From: Halomonas nitroreducens
Lineage (GTDB): Bacteria > Pseudomonadota > Gammaproteobacteria > Pseudomonadales > Halomonadaceae
DNA: 64,000 nt
Assembly (NCBI RefSeq): GCF_003966155.1
Contig: NZ_RXNS01000002.1
Location: 124,001-188,000, forward strand
Direction: 5' to 3'
The notes under the pieces are model-generated. The model had not been told where the DNA came from. It worked only from the letters and a program-made list of their open reading frames with translations, and searched no databases. Each line of letters starts with the position of its first letter. Within the stretch, counting starts at the first letter, position 1. Made by a program: the position numbers and the translations under genes. Positions 8,800 to 16,573 of the stretch are shown here, in pieces.

Positions 8800-9519
8800 A
8801 TGTCCAAACCCGCTTCCCCTGCCACCGTGGTCATCTACTCCGGCGGCATGGATTCCTACACCGTGCTGCACCGCGCCCTGCGCGAGGGCCGCGAGGTGCA
8901 TGCCCTGTCCTTCGACTATGGCCAGCGCCACGCCAAGGAGCTCGAGGTGGCCCGCCGGGTCTGCCGTGATCTCGACCTCCCCCACCAGGTGGTCGACATC
9001 CGGGCCATCCACGGCCTGATCGACAACTCGGCGTTGACCGACGCGAGCCGTGAGATGCCCGAAGGGGACTACGCCGCCGACAACCTCGCCGACACCGTGG
9101 TGCCCAACCGCAACATGATGCTGCTGTCGCTGGCCATCGCCAAGGCCGTGAACATCGGCGCCGACCGGGTCGACTACGGCGCCCATGGCGGCGACCACGT
9201 GCTCTATCCGGACTGCCGTCCCGAGTTCGTCACGGCCATGAACGCCGTCGCCGGCATCGCCAACTTCGCGCCGGTTTCCATCCATGCCCCCTACCTGAGG
9301 GCCGGCAAGGCCGAGATCCTCGCCGACGGCCTCGCCATGGGCCTCGACTACGCCGCGACCTGGACCTGCTATCGCGGCGAGCCCCTGGCCTGCGGGCGCT
9401 GCGGCAGCTGCCGGGAGCGCCTGGCCGCCTTCGCCGCCAATGGCGTCCCTGACCCCCTGGGCTATGCTCAGCGGCCCGATACCGCCGCCGAAGCATCCGA
9501 GGCTGCCGGCGATGTATAG
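8800..9519 (+). CDS. queC: 7-cyano-7-deazaguanine synthase
   Basis: Converts 7-carboxy-7-deazaguanine to preQ0 with ATP and ammonia, in the queuosine pathway. It is 239 aa, normal for QueC. The PP-loop motif reads [13 protein letters not shown] at residues 9-21; Met replaces the more usual Leu or Gln before Asp. The zinc site is the C-terminal cysteine group [18 protein letters not shown], with four cysteines. AGG lies seven bases before the ATG. It is the first gene of a tight operon; its last eight bases overlap queE, which performs the preceding step. Confidence 0.95.
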   Translation: MSKPASPATVVIYSGGMDSYTVLHRALREGREVHALSFDYGQRHAKELEVARRVCRDLDLPHQVVDIRAIHGLIDNSALTDASREMPEGDYAADNLADTVVPNRNMMLLSLAIAKAVNIGADRVDYGAHGGDHVLYPDCRPEFVTAMNAVAGIANFAPVSIHAPYLRAGKAEILADGLAMGLDYAATWTCYRGEPLACGRCGSCRERLAAFAANGVPDPLGYAQRPDTAAEASEAAGDV

Positions 9520-10156
9520 CGTCAAGGAAGCCTTCTACTCGCTGCAGGGAGAAGGCGGCCAGGCCGGGCGCGCGAGCGTCTTCTGCCGCTTCGCCGGGTG
9601 CAACCTGTGGTCGGGCCGCGAGGTCGATCGCGCCAGTGCCGCCTGCCGGTTCTGCGATACCGACATCCGCGGCACCGACGGCCAGCACGGCGGACGCTTC
9701 GCCAGTGCCGCGGCCCTCGCCGAGCATCTGACCATGCTCTGGCCGGACGCACCCGGCACGGCCACCCCCCAGGTCATCTTCACCGGCGGCGAACCGCTGC
9801 TGCAGCTCGACGGCGCCCTGATCGAGGCCATGCACGACCGCGGCTTCGACGTCGCCGTGGAGACCAACGGGACCCTCCCGGCGCCTCCCGGCATCGACTG
9901 GTTGTGCGTCAGCCCCAAGGGCACCGCGCCCCTCGTCCAGACCTCGGGGGACGAGCTCAAGCTGGTCTACCCCCAGGACGATGCCCCGCCCTCGCGCTTC
10001 GTCGACCTGGACTTCCGACATTTCTTCCTGCAGCCCATGGACACCGCCCCCCTGGGCGGCGGCGATGCCGCCCTGGCCGACACCGTGACCTACTGCCTGG
10101 GCCATCCCCAATGGCGGCTGTCATTGCAGACCCACAAGATCGCGGGGATCGACTGA
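9512..10156 (+). CDS. queE: 7-carboxy-7-deazaguanine synthase (radical SAM)
   Basis: Radical-SAM enzyme that rearranges 6-carboxytetrahydropterin to 7-carboxy-7-deazaguanine. It is 214 aa. The N-terminal [14 protein letters not shown] and the SAM-binding FTGGEPLLQ are clear. The [4Fe-4S] cysteines have the QueE variant spacing C-x14-C-x2-C (CNLWSG up to CRFC) rather than the common CxxxCxxC; this spacing is known in part of the family. The ATG overlaps the end of queC by eight bases and its stop shares a base with the next ATG (TGATG), so translation is probably coupled. Confidence 0.95.
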   Translation: MYSVKEAFYSLQGEGGQAGRASVFCRFAGCNLWSGREVDRASAACRFCDTDIRGTDGQHGGRFASAAALAEHLTMLWPDAPGTATPQVIFTGGEPLLQLDGALIEAMHDRGFDVAVETNGTLPAPPGIDWLCVSPKGTAPLVQTSGDELKLVYPQDDAPPSRFVDLDFRHFFLQPMDTAPLGGGDAALADTVTYCLGHPQWRLSLQTHKIAGID

Positions 10157-11001
10157 TGACGCTTTTCGTCAACCGGCTCACCCACCTCGATGTCTCCCTG
10201 TGGTGCCCCGAACATGGCCTGATGGGCGCCAGCTGGCGCGTGGATGCGGAGCTCGACGGCGAGCTCGGCGAGGATGGCATGCTGTTCGACTTCGGCGAGG
10301 TCAAGCCGTGGATCAAGTCGCGCCTCGATCGGGGCGCCGATCACACCCTGCTGGTGCCCACCGAGGCCCCCGGCGTCAGCGTGCGCGACTGCCCCGAGGG
10401 CCTCTGCGTGCGCACCGAGACGCCCTACCCTCTGGAGGTCCGCGGCCCCCGCCAGGCCTTCACCCTGCTGCCCTGGCACAGCGTCACCCCGGACCGGCTG
10501 GCCGACCGACTGGCCACCGAGTTGATGCGCCAGCCGCCGGAACGGGTCGGCGAGATTCGCCTGACGCTCCTCGAAGAGGCCATCGAAGGGGCGAGCTACA
10601 CCTACAGCCATGGGCTGCGCCGCCATGCCGGCAACTGTCAGCGCATCGCCCACGGCCATCGTTCGCGGCTGCATGTCTGGCAGGACGGCGAGCGGCGCCC
10701 CGACCTGGAGGCGGAATGGGCGCAGCACCTGGCGCATCGCTACCTGGTGGACGAGGCGGATATCGTCGAGGGTCGCGAGGCCTCCTTCCTCGGCCGTCTG
10801 AGCAGCCGCTACCACGCCGACCAGGGCCGCTTCATGCTGACCCTGCCGCGGGAACGCTGCGTGGTGCTGCCCACGCCCACCACCGTGGAGCATATCGCCG
10901 CCTGGCTGGCCGGCGAGATCGCCCGGGACACCGGCCGCCCGACCCGGGTCCAGGCCTTCGAGGGCATCGACAAGGGGGCACTGGCGGAGGCCAGGCCATG
11001 A
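10156..11001 (+). CDS. QueD-like protein with two PTPS modules
   Basis: Probable 6-carboxytetrahydropterin synthase, the QueD step before QueE, judged from operon and motifs. It is 281 aa, over twice the usual QueD length of about 120. The N-terminal half follows the PTPS pattern (DFGEVKPWIKSRLDRGADHTLL resembles the DFxELK and LDH blocks), but the HGH zinc pair is replaced by HGLMGAS. The C-terminal half has the full site: a His in YSHGLRRHAG, catalytic Cys and zinc pair in CQRIAHGHR, PTPTTVEHIAAWL, and the acidic residue in FEGID. So it looks like a tandem duplication with an inactive first module. It overlaps queE by one base and the next gene by four. Confidence 0.8.
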   Translation: MTLFVNRLTHLDVSLWCPEHGLMGASWRVDAELDGELGEDGMLFDFGEVKPWIKSRLDRGADHTLLVPTEAPGVSVRDCPEGLCVRTETPYPLEVRGPRQAFTLLPWHSVTPDRLADRLATELMRQPPERVGEIRLTLLEEAIEGASYTYSHGLRRHAGNCQRIAHGHRSRLHVWQDGERRPDLEAEWAQHLAHRYLVDEADIVEGREASFLGRLSSRYHADQGRFMLTLPRERCVVLPTPTTVEHIAAWLAGEIARDTGRPTRVQAFEGIDKGALAEARP

Positions 11002-11267
11002 GCGCAGAGGCCGTCACCGCGGGCTGCCGCCCCGGTTGCGGGGCCTGCTGCATCGCCCCCTCGATCAGCTCTGCCATCCCGGGGATGCCCGACGGCAAGC
11101 CGGCCGGCGTGCGCTGCGTGCAGCTCGACGACGACAACCTCTGCCGACTGTTTGGCGACCCGCGCCGACCCGCCGTGTGCGAGCGCTTTGCCTTCGACCC
11201 GGCGCTGTGCGGGGAACACCGGGAGCAGGCACTGGCGCGGATCGCCAGCCTGGAAGTGGCCACCTAG
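10998..11267 (+). CDS. YkgJ-family cysteine cluster protein, 89 aa
   Basis: Small protein with the YkgJ (putative zinc- or iron-chelating) pattern: C-x3-C-x2-C-C in CRPGCGACC near the N-terminus, followed by GVRCVQLDDDNLCRLFG and PAVCERF. Function of the family is unknown. The ATG overlaps the end of the QueD-like gene (ATGA), so it is the last gene of the que operon. That position might hint at metal supply or quality control for the radical-SAM or zinc enzymes, but this is inference. It converges on the large regulator gene with 39 bases between. Confidence 0.85.
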   Translation: MSAEAVTAGCRPGCGACCIAPSISSAIPGMPDGKPAGVRCVQLDDDNLCRLFGDPRRPAVCERFAFDPALCGEHREQALARIASLEVAT

Positions 11268-11306
11268 CGGCGCGGGGCCCACTGCACCCCGGCCGCAGTG
11301 CCAGGC

Positions 11307-14300
11307 TCAATCCTCGACGTCGGCGGTATGCGGCAGGCGCTTGTCGAGCAGGGTCCGCCAGCGCACCAGCACGGGGGCATCACTGTGGCTGACCTCGCCG
11401 AGCAGCGCCCGGAAGGCCTCCCGGGCAGTCTCATCGTCGGGATCGACCAGCGTCAACCAGGCCTCCAGGGCACACAGCTCCTGATGCAGGTTGCCGTCAC
11501 CGCGGGCCTGCTGCAGGGCCTGGTCGGTCAGCGCACGCACCTCCTCGGCCGGGTGACCGAGGCGATGCCGTACCCTGGCCAGCTGGACCGCCAGCTCGGG
11601 CACAAACAGGGTGGTGCGCTCCCGAGCGATCATCAGGCACTGATCGAGATAGTCCTCGGCACGGGCCAGCTCGCCCAGCGACATGCAGGCATCGACCAGC
11701 CACAGCGCCGGCCGCTGATAGGGATCGCGACCGGTGACCTCGGCGAGTTCCTCCAGGGCGGCCTCGATGCGGGTCAGCCCCTCGCGGTCCCCCGACAAGG
11801 CCCGCTGCCAGCCCAGCACGGTCCGCGCCGCGACCTGCCACAGGTGCAGGTCCGGCGTGCCGGTGATCTCGAAGGCCCGCTCGGCGCGATTGGCCGCCAG
11901 GTGCACGTGCCCCACCTGACGGTACAGGGAGGCGGCATACATCAGCGCCATGGCCAGGCTGCCGGGATGATTGATCTGCTCGGCGAGGCGGATCGCCGAT
12001 TCCACCTGCTGCTCGGCGCGGCGGTAGTCGCCACGCAGGCACAGGGCCCAGCCCTGGAAACAGGCGGCGGCCACCTGGGGGTGGTCGGAGAACGGCAGCC
12101 ACTCGATCATCATCGAGACGTTGAGCGGATCGATCTCCTCGAGATGTTCGTAGGCCTGCTGGATGCGTCCCGCCCAGTACTCGCAACTCGCCCGGGCGAA
12201 GTCGGCCAGGCGACGATAGCGCGGGTCCTCGAGGTGCGCGGCCAGGTCGGCCAGCCGCGAGGCCAGCAGGAAGGCATCGGCGTGGGCGTTGCGCTGGCTG
12301 CAACCCACCCACAGGCCCCACTTGACCAGGAAGGCCTGTTCCAGATCCTCGCTGTCCTCCGGCGCCTCCTCGGCACAGGTCAGCAGCTCCCGGGCCCGCA
12401 CGAAGCTCTCGTGGGCGGTGGGCGAGCCGTGCCCTTCGAGAGCGAAGGCCGCCTGGCCGCGCACCGTGTGCAGGCTGATCTCACGCTCCTGCTGGCCCTC
12501 CACGTGGCGTAGGCTGGCCAGCCCGAAGTCGGCCATGCGCAGCGCCGTGCGATTGGCGCTGACCTTGAGCGCCTCCCGGGCCGCCAGCTCGAAGTAGCGG
12601 GCCCCGCGGGCATAGTGGCCGCTGCGCCGCAGGTGGGTGGCGAAATCCCCCGGATGGCGACTGATCCATACCGGGAAGCGCTCCTCGATCAGGCCGACCA
12701 CCTGCCGATGGATACTGACCCGCACGTCGCGGGGGCAGGACAGGTAAGCCGCCTCCTGGAGCAGCTGGTGGGTGAACTGGTAGCCACGCCCCTCCTCGGC
12801 ATCCTCGGCCGGCTCGATGATCTCCAGCCGGCACATCTGCTCGAGGGCCGCGGTCAGCCGAGACATCTCCCAGCCGCTGCATTCGGCCAGGAAGTCGAGC
12901 CGAAAGCGACGCCCCAGCACCGCGGCCACATGGGCCACCTCACGATCGGCATCCAGCTGGTCGATACGGCTGGCCAGCAGGCCGAGCAGGCCACGCGGCA
13001 ACTCGTCCAGCTGGACGCTGCGCCCCTCGCGGCGATCCATGTCGACGCGGCGGCAGATTTCCTGGAGGTACAGCGGCACCCCATCGCAGCGCTCGATGAT
13101 CTGGCTGCGCAGCCGCGGACTGAAGTGCAGTCGGTAGCGCCGGGCGAGCTGCGACAGCAGTCGCGAAGCCTGCATGGGGTCGAGGCGCCCGAGGGTGATC
13201 TGCTGGTCCCAGTCGAGCCGTGCCGGCAGGGCCTCGCGGCCATGGTGGCTGGCCACCAGCAGGAAGGGACAGTTGATGGGCAGCCGGGCCTGGAGACCGG
13301 CCAGCACCTTGAAGGAGGGCTCGTCGAGCCACTGCAGGTCATCGATCATCAGCACCAGGGTGCGCTCGGCGGCCAGCTCACCGATCAGCCGGTGCAGCAA
13401 CCCGACCACCAGCTCCACGGCCTCGCCGCTCTGGGCCAGGGCCGCCATCTCGCGGGGCTCGCGCACCCCCAGGGCCTCCTCCAGCAACAGCCGATGATCG
13501 TCATCCAGCGCCCCGCCCTCGATCTCGGCCAGGGCCTCGGCGTCGATGGCCCCGCCGAGATGCCAGCGTAGCAGCTGGCGCGCCACGCCGTAGGGTTCCT
13601 GGACGGACAACCGCGTGGTGGGCTGCCAGCAGATCGCCGCCTCGCGGCTCTGCTCGAGCTGGCGGAAGCCGACCAGCAAGGCCGACTTGCCGAGCCCCGA
13701 TGGCCCGCGTACCAGGACGCTCTGGCGCAGCCCGATGCCGGCCCGGGCCAGGGCGTCACGCAGCGTGCGCAGCGCCGACTCGCGCCCCACCAGGCTCGGC
13801 GGCAGGGCCTCCCGCCCGCCTTCATTGGTACCCAGCACCAGCGCCCGCAGACGCACCCGGCCATCGCTGGCCATCAGCCGCGAGGACAGCCGGGGCTGCA
13901 GGTCCAGGGCCGGCGGCATGTGCTGGCTGGCCTCCTGGGAAATCACCAGCTCGCTGCCCTCGGCCGCGCTCATCAGGTCCAGGGCACCCTGGGTGACCTG
14001 GCCGAGCGGATCGACCAGGTGGCGCTCGGGTAGGTAGACCACCCGACCACTGTTGAGCCCGGCGGCGAAGGCAATTCGCGGTGGCTCGCCCTCGCCGTTC
14101 CAGTGCCGCTGGCACTCGTCGGGCAGCACGCGGCGACAATGCTCGTAGAGAGCCACCAGTTCAGCGAGCTGGTGGGCCGGGCCATGGGTGCCGAAGCAGG
14201 CCAGCCCCAGGCCGCCGGTGGCGCCGGGCAACCAGAAGCCGCCCAGGTGATGGCACTGCTGTTCCAGCCAGCGCATCAGCTCGATCTGCAGGGCCAGGCA

Positions 14301-15206
14301 GGCCCGCGCCTCGCTGCGGGCCGAGAGGTCGGCGTCCAGGGTCAGGCGGATCGCCATTACCGAAAGCTGGCGCTGCTCGATCTCGTCCTCGCGCAGCGGC
14401 GTGCTGTCGGGCGCCAGTGCCCGGGAGAAGGCGCCGCTCGGCCCGGCGCTCTGCTCGGGCTTGCCGTCGGACCAGTAGCGCGCCAGTTGCAGGAAGGCCG
14501 GGTCGGGCTGCTGGCCGGTCAGCGCCAGCAGCTGCAGGTAGGCATTGTACTGCTCGTGGGCGGCGGCCAGCTGGCCGTGCTCGGCCAGTTGGCGCACCAG
14601 CCGCTCGTGGAAGGGCCCGTAGCCGGAAAAGCGGCTGACCAGCGCCTGCAGCAGGCTATCCGGCAACGGCTCATGCTGCTCGAGCACGGCCTCGGCGAAG
14701 CGGATCACGCGCTGACGCCACTCGTTGCGGACCTGGACCAGCCAGCGCTGGAAGTCGGCGCAGGCACTGAGCTGCAGTTCCTCGACGAGATCGCCCTGAT
14801 AGCAGGCCAGCACCGCCTCCAGGCTGGCCACATCGGCCGGCGCATCAAGCAGGGCCTGCAGCTCGTGAAGGTCGAAGTGCCAGCTCTCGGGCAGCTTGAA
14901 GGCGATGGTCTGGCGTGACACCGACAGCACCTGCTCGGCCTGCTCGCCCAGCGATTGCCGCAGGCAATGCAGCGCGTGGCGCAGGTTGGTACGGCCGGAC
15001 GACAGCCCCTGGTCCGGCCACAGCAGCTCGGCCAGGGTGGCCCGGTTGACCGGCTGATCGTGGAGCAGCAGGTAGACCAGCAGTGCCTTGACCTTGTCGT
15101 AGCTGAAATGGGTCAGGGCGTCGTCGCCCAGGGTCAGCGAGAAGTGACCGAAGAGGGCCAGGCGATCCTGGTCGTCATGGGTAACGGCGTCGGAAGCATC
15201 CCGCAT
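11307..15206 (-). CDS. Large BTAD / pseudo-cyclase / AAA-ATPase regulator
   Basis: Protein of 1299 aa with the layout of SARP/LAL-type signalling ATPases. Residues about 15-105 are a winged-helix DNA-binding domain (DKVKALLVYLLLHDQPVNRATLAELLWPD). About 110-255 form the bacterial transcriptional activation domain (DFQRWLVQVRNEW, AHEQYNAYLQLL). About 275-440 resemble a class III nucleotide cyclase, but the metal-binding Asp position reads Arg (RQLSVMAIRL), so catalysis is unlikely. An AAA module follows with Walker A GPSGLGKS near 500 and Walker B LVLMIDDLQW near 615, and from about 830 the rest is helical TPR-like repeats. It probably activates transcription on binding a signal; ligand and targets are unknown. 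It stands 32 bases downstream of miaE on the same strand. Confidence 0.85.
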   Translation of the reverse strand: MRDASDAVTHDDQDRLALFGHFSLTLGDDALTHFSYDKVKALLVYLLLHDQPVNRATLAELLWPDQGLSSGRTNLRHALHCLRQSLGEQAEQVLSVSRQTIAFKLPESWHFDLHELQALLDAPADVASLEAVLACYQGDLVEELQLSACADFQRWLVQVRNEWRQRVIRFAEAVLEQHEPLPDSLLQALVSRFSGYGPFHERLVRQLAEHGQLAAAHEQYNAYLQLLALTGQQPDPAFLQLARYWSDGKPEQSAGPSGAFSRALAPDSTPLREDEIEQRQLSVMAIRLTLDADLSARSEARACLALQIELMRWLEQQCHHLGGFWLPGATGGLGLACFGTHGPAHQLAELVALYEHCRRVLPDECQRHWNGEGEPPRIAFAAGLNSGRVVYLPERHLVDPLGQVTQGALDLMSAAEGSELVISQEASQHMPPALDLQPRLSSRLMASDGRVRLRALVLGTNEGGREALPPSLVGRESALRTLRDALARAGIGLRQSVLVRGPSGLGKSALLVGFRQLEQSREAAICWQPTTRLSVQEPYGVARQLLRWHLGGAIDAEALAEIEGGALDDDHRLLLEEALGVREPREMAALAQSGEAVELVVGLLHRLIGELAAERTLVLMIDDLQWLDEPSFKVLAGLQARLPINCPFLLVASHHGREALPARLDWDQQITLGRLDPMQASRLLSQLARRYRLHFSPRLRSQIIERCDGVPLYLQEICRRVDMDRREGRSVQLDELPRGLLGLLASRIDQLDADREVAHVAAVLGRRFRLDFLAECSGWEMSRLTAALEQMCRLEIIEPAEDAEEGRGYQFTHQLLQEAAYLSCPRDVRVSIHRQVVGLIEERFPVWISRHPGDFATHLRRSGHYARGARYFELAAREALKVSANRTALRMADFGLASLRHVEGQQEREISLHTVRGQAAFALEGHGSPTAHESFVRARELLTCAEEAPEDSEDLEQAFLVKWGLWVGCSQRNAHADAFLLASRLADLAAHLEDPRYRRLADFARASCEYWAGRIQQAYEHLEEIDPLNVSMMIEWLPFSDHPQVAAACFQGWALCLRGDYRRAEQQVESAIRLAEQINHPGSLAMALMYAASLYRQVGHVHLAANRAERAFEITGTPDLHLWQVAARTVLGWQRALSGDREGLTRIEAALEELAEVTGRDPYQRPALWLVDACMSLGELARAEDYLDQCLMIARERTTLFVPELAVQLARVRHRLGHPAEEVRALTDQALQQARGDGNLHQELCALEAWLTLVDPDDETAREAFRALLGEVSHSDAPVLVRWRTLLDKRLPHTADVED

Positions 15207-15238
15207 GGTGGTCGGTCCTGCTGGGCGGCGCGGCGGCT

Positions 15239-15874
15239 TCAGGCCGGTACGCCGCTGTGAAAACGAAATGCCGTGTCCGGCATGGTGATCAGTTCGGCCT
15301 CGCGCTCGGCGAGGAACGCGAGGCGCGCATCGAGCGCCTCCGGGGCGAGCTGCCGTGCCAGCATCAGATAGTCCTCATAGTGACGCCCTTCCGACTTAAC
15401 CAGACCGCGATAGAACTTGGCAAGCTCGGTGTCCAGGTGCGGGATCAGGCGAGCGAAGCGCTCGCAGCTGCGTGCCTCGATCAGCGCCCCGACCAGCAGG
15501 ATGTCGACCAGCCGGTGGGGCTCCTCGCCGCGCACGTGACGGCGCAGCCCCTCCGCATAGCGTGACGCCGCGATCTGGCGGTAGACGATGCCCCGGGCCT
15601 CCATCAGCTTGAGCACCTGCTCGAAGTGCAGCAGCTCCTCCCGGGCCAGCTGGCACATCTTGGCCAACAGCAGCGGCTGGTCGACGTAGCGGTGGAGCAG
15701 GCTCATGGCGGTGGCGGCAGCCTTCTTCTCGCACTGGGCATGGTCAATCAGCAGCAGCTCGGGGTTGGCCAGCGCCCAGTCGACCCAGGCATCGGGGGTG
15801 GCGCAGGGCAGGAAGTCGAGCAGTCCCGGGGGCAGCAGGTCGTCGAGGTCGGGCGCGGCAAGCATCGCAGTCAT
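15239..15874 (-). CDS. miaE: tRNA-(ms2io6A)-hydroxylase
   Basis: Non-haem diiron monooxygenase that hydroxylates the isopentenyl group of ms2i6A at position 37 of tRNAs reading U-starting codons. It is 211 aa. The iron ligands are visible as helical E and ExxH patterns: CEKKAAATAM, REELLHFEQV, EARSCERF and EGRHYEDY. The N-terminus DFLPCATPDAWVDWAL is typical. It needs MiaA and MiaB products as substrate; those genes are not here. It lies 27 bases downstream of the DUF1289 gene and 32 bases upstream of the large regulator, so the three may share a transcript. Confidence 0.92.
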   Translation of the reverse strand: MTAMLAAPDLDDLLPPGLLDFLPCATPDAWVDWALANPELLLIDHAQCEKKAAATAMSLLHRYVDQPLLLAKMCQLAREELLHFEQVLKLMEARGIVYRQIAASRYAEGLRRHVRGEEPHRLVDILLVGALIEARSCERFARLIPHLDTELAKFYRGLVKSEGRHYEDYLMLARQLAPEALDARLAFLAEREAELITMPDTAFRFHSGVPA

Positions 15875-15901
15875 GTCGGGGTCGTCCGGCGGTACAGGGG
15901 T

Positions 15902-16336
15902 TCAGGAGAGGGGCACGGCGGCATGGCGACGCGTCTCGGCGGCCGCCATCAGCTCGGCCGAGATCCGCTCGTGCAGGGCGGCGGCGTCCAGCGGCTGGCG
16001 TGGCGCCAGGCCGTAGCGGGACAGGTCACGGATCCGCCCGCGCCCCACCCGCAACAGTTCCACGGCCCGGGACAGCGGGGGCTGCTCGGCACGGAAGCGG
16101 ATGCCATGGCGCTGCAGCTGAGTCTCCAGGGCCTCGGTATCCACCACCTCCAGGTGACGCCCGGCCACCGCCGCGCGCAGCGCGTCGAGCGCGACCATGC
16201 GACGCTCACGCTCCTCGCCGGTCAGGGCCGGCCAGTCGCGGATCTCGCCATCCAGGCGTTGACAGCCGCGACAGACGCGATCGCCCACCGTGGTCGAACA
16301 GAGCCCCACGCAGGGTGAGGTGACACGCCCGGCCAT
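15902..16336 (-). CDS. DUF1289 family protein, 144 aa
   Basis: The N-terminal 45 residues match the DUF1289 pattern: SPCVGLCSTTVGDRVCRGCQRL followed by GEIRDW, with four cysteines likely to hold a metal. The remaining 100 residues are an extension not typical of the short DUF1289 proteins (LSRAVELLRVGRGRIRDLSRYGL), helical and of unknown role. No enzyme function is known. The start MAGRVTSPC leaves the gene at the head of a minus-strand group with miaE, and divergent from acnB across 237 bases. Confidence 0.8.
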   Translation of the reverse strand: MAGRVTSPCVGLCSTTVGDRVCRGCQRLDGEIRDWPALTGEERERRMVALDALRAAVAGRHLEVVDTEALETQLQRHGIRFRAEQPPLSRAVELLRVGRGRIRDLSRYGLAPRQPLDAAALHERISAELMAAAETRRHAAVPLS

Positions 16337-16444
16337 CGTCTGCTCCTCTCCGTTGATTCGTCGTCATGGTAACGCGCCACGCGCGTGCTGGCACCCTGCA
16401 GGGCGGCGCAGACCAAAGTTCAAGGCCCGCCGCAGCGGGCGTTC

Positions 16445-16473
16445 TTAACATTGTCGACAGTTTCTTCTAGAAT
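16445..16473 (+). promoter_or_regulatory. Probable sigma-70 promoter of acnB
   Basis: TTAACA (16445-16450) and TAGAAT (16468-16473) are separated by 17 bases, a good match to a sigma-70 promoter, about 100 bases before the acnB start. The spacer includes TGTCGACA, a small palindrome that could be an operator. Read by eye only. Confidence 0.5.
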
Positions 16474-16573
16474 TGCGCCACCGTTGACCGTGTCGATTCA
16501 TGCGCCGAGCTGTCTCGTGCGACGGCCCCGTCGCGCGCCCGACTCGGCTATCACAACCAATGAGGGCCACCAC

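Noticed and set aside
7042..9525. 827-aa form of TrhP starting near 9525
   Set aside because: The extra 5' part overlaps queC on the opposite strand, and the conserved N-terminus MKAPELLSPAG begins at 8457.
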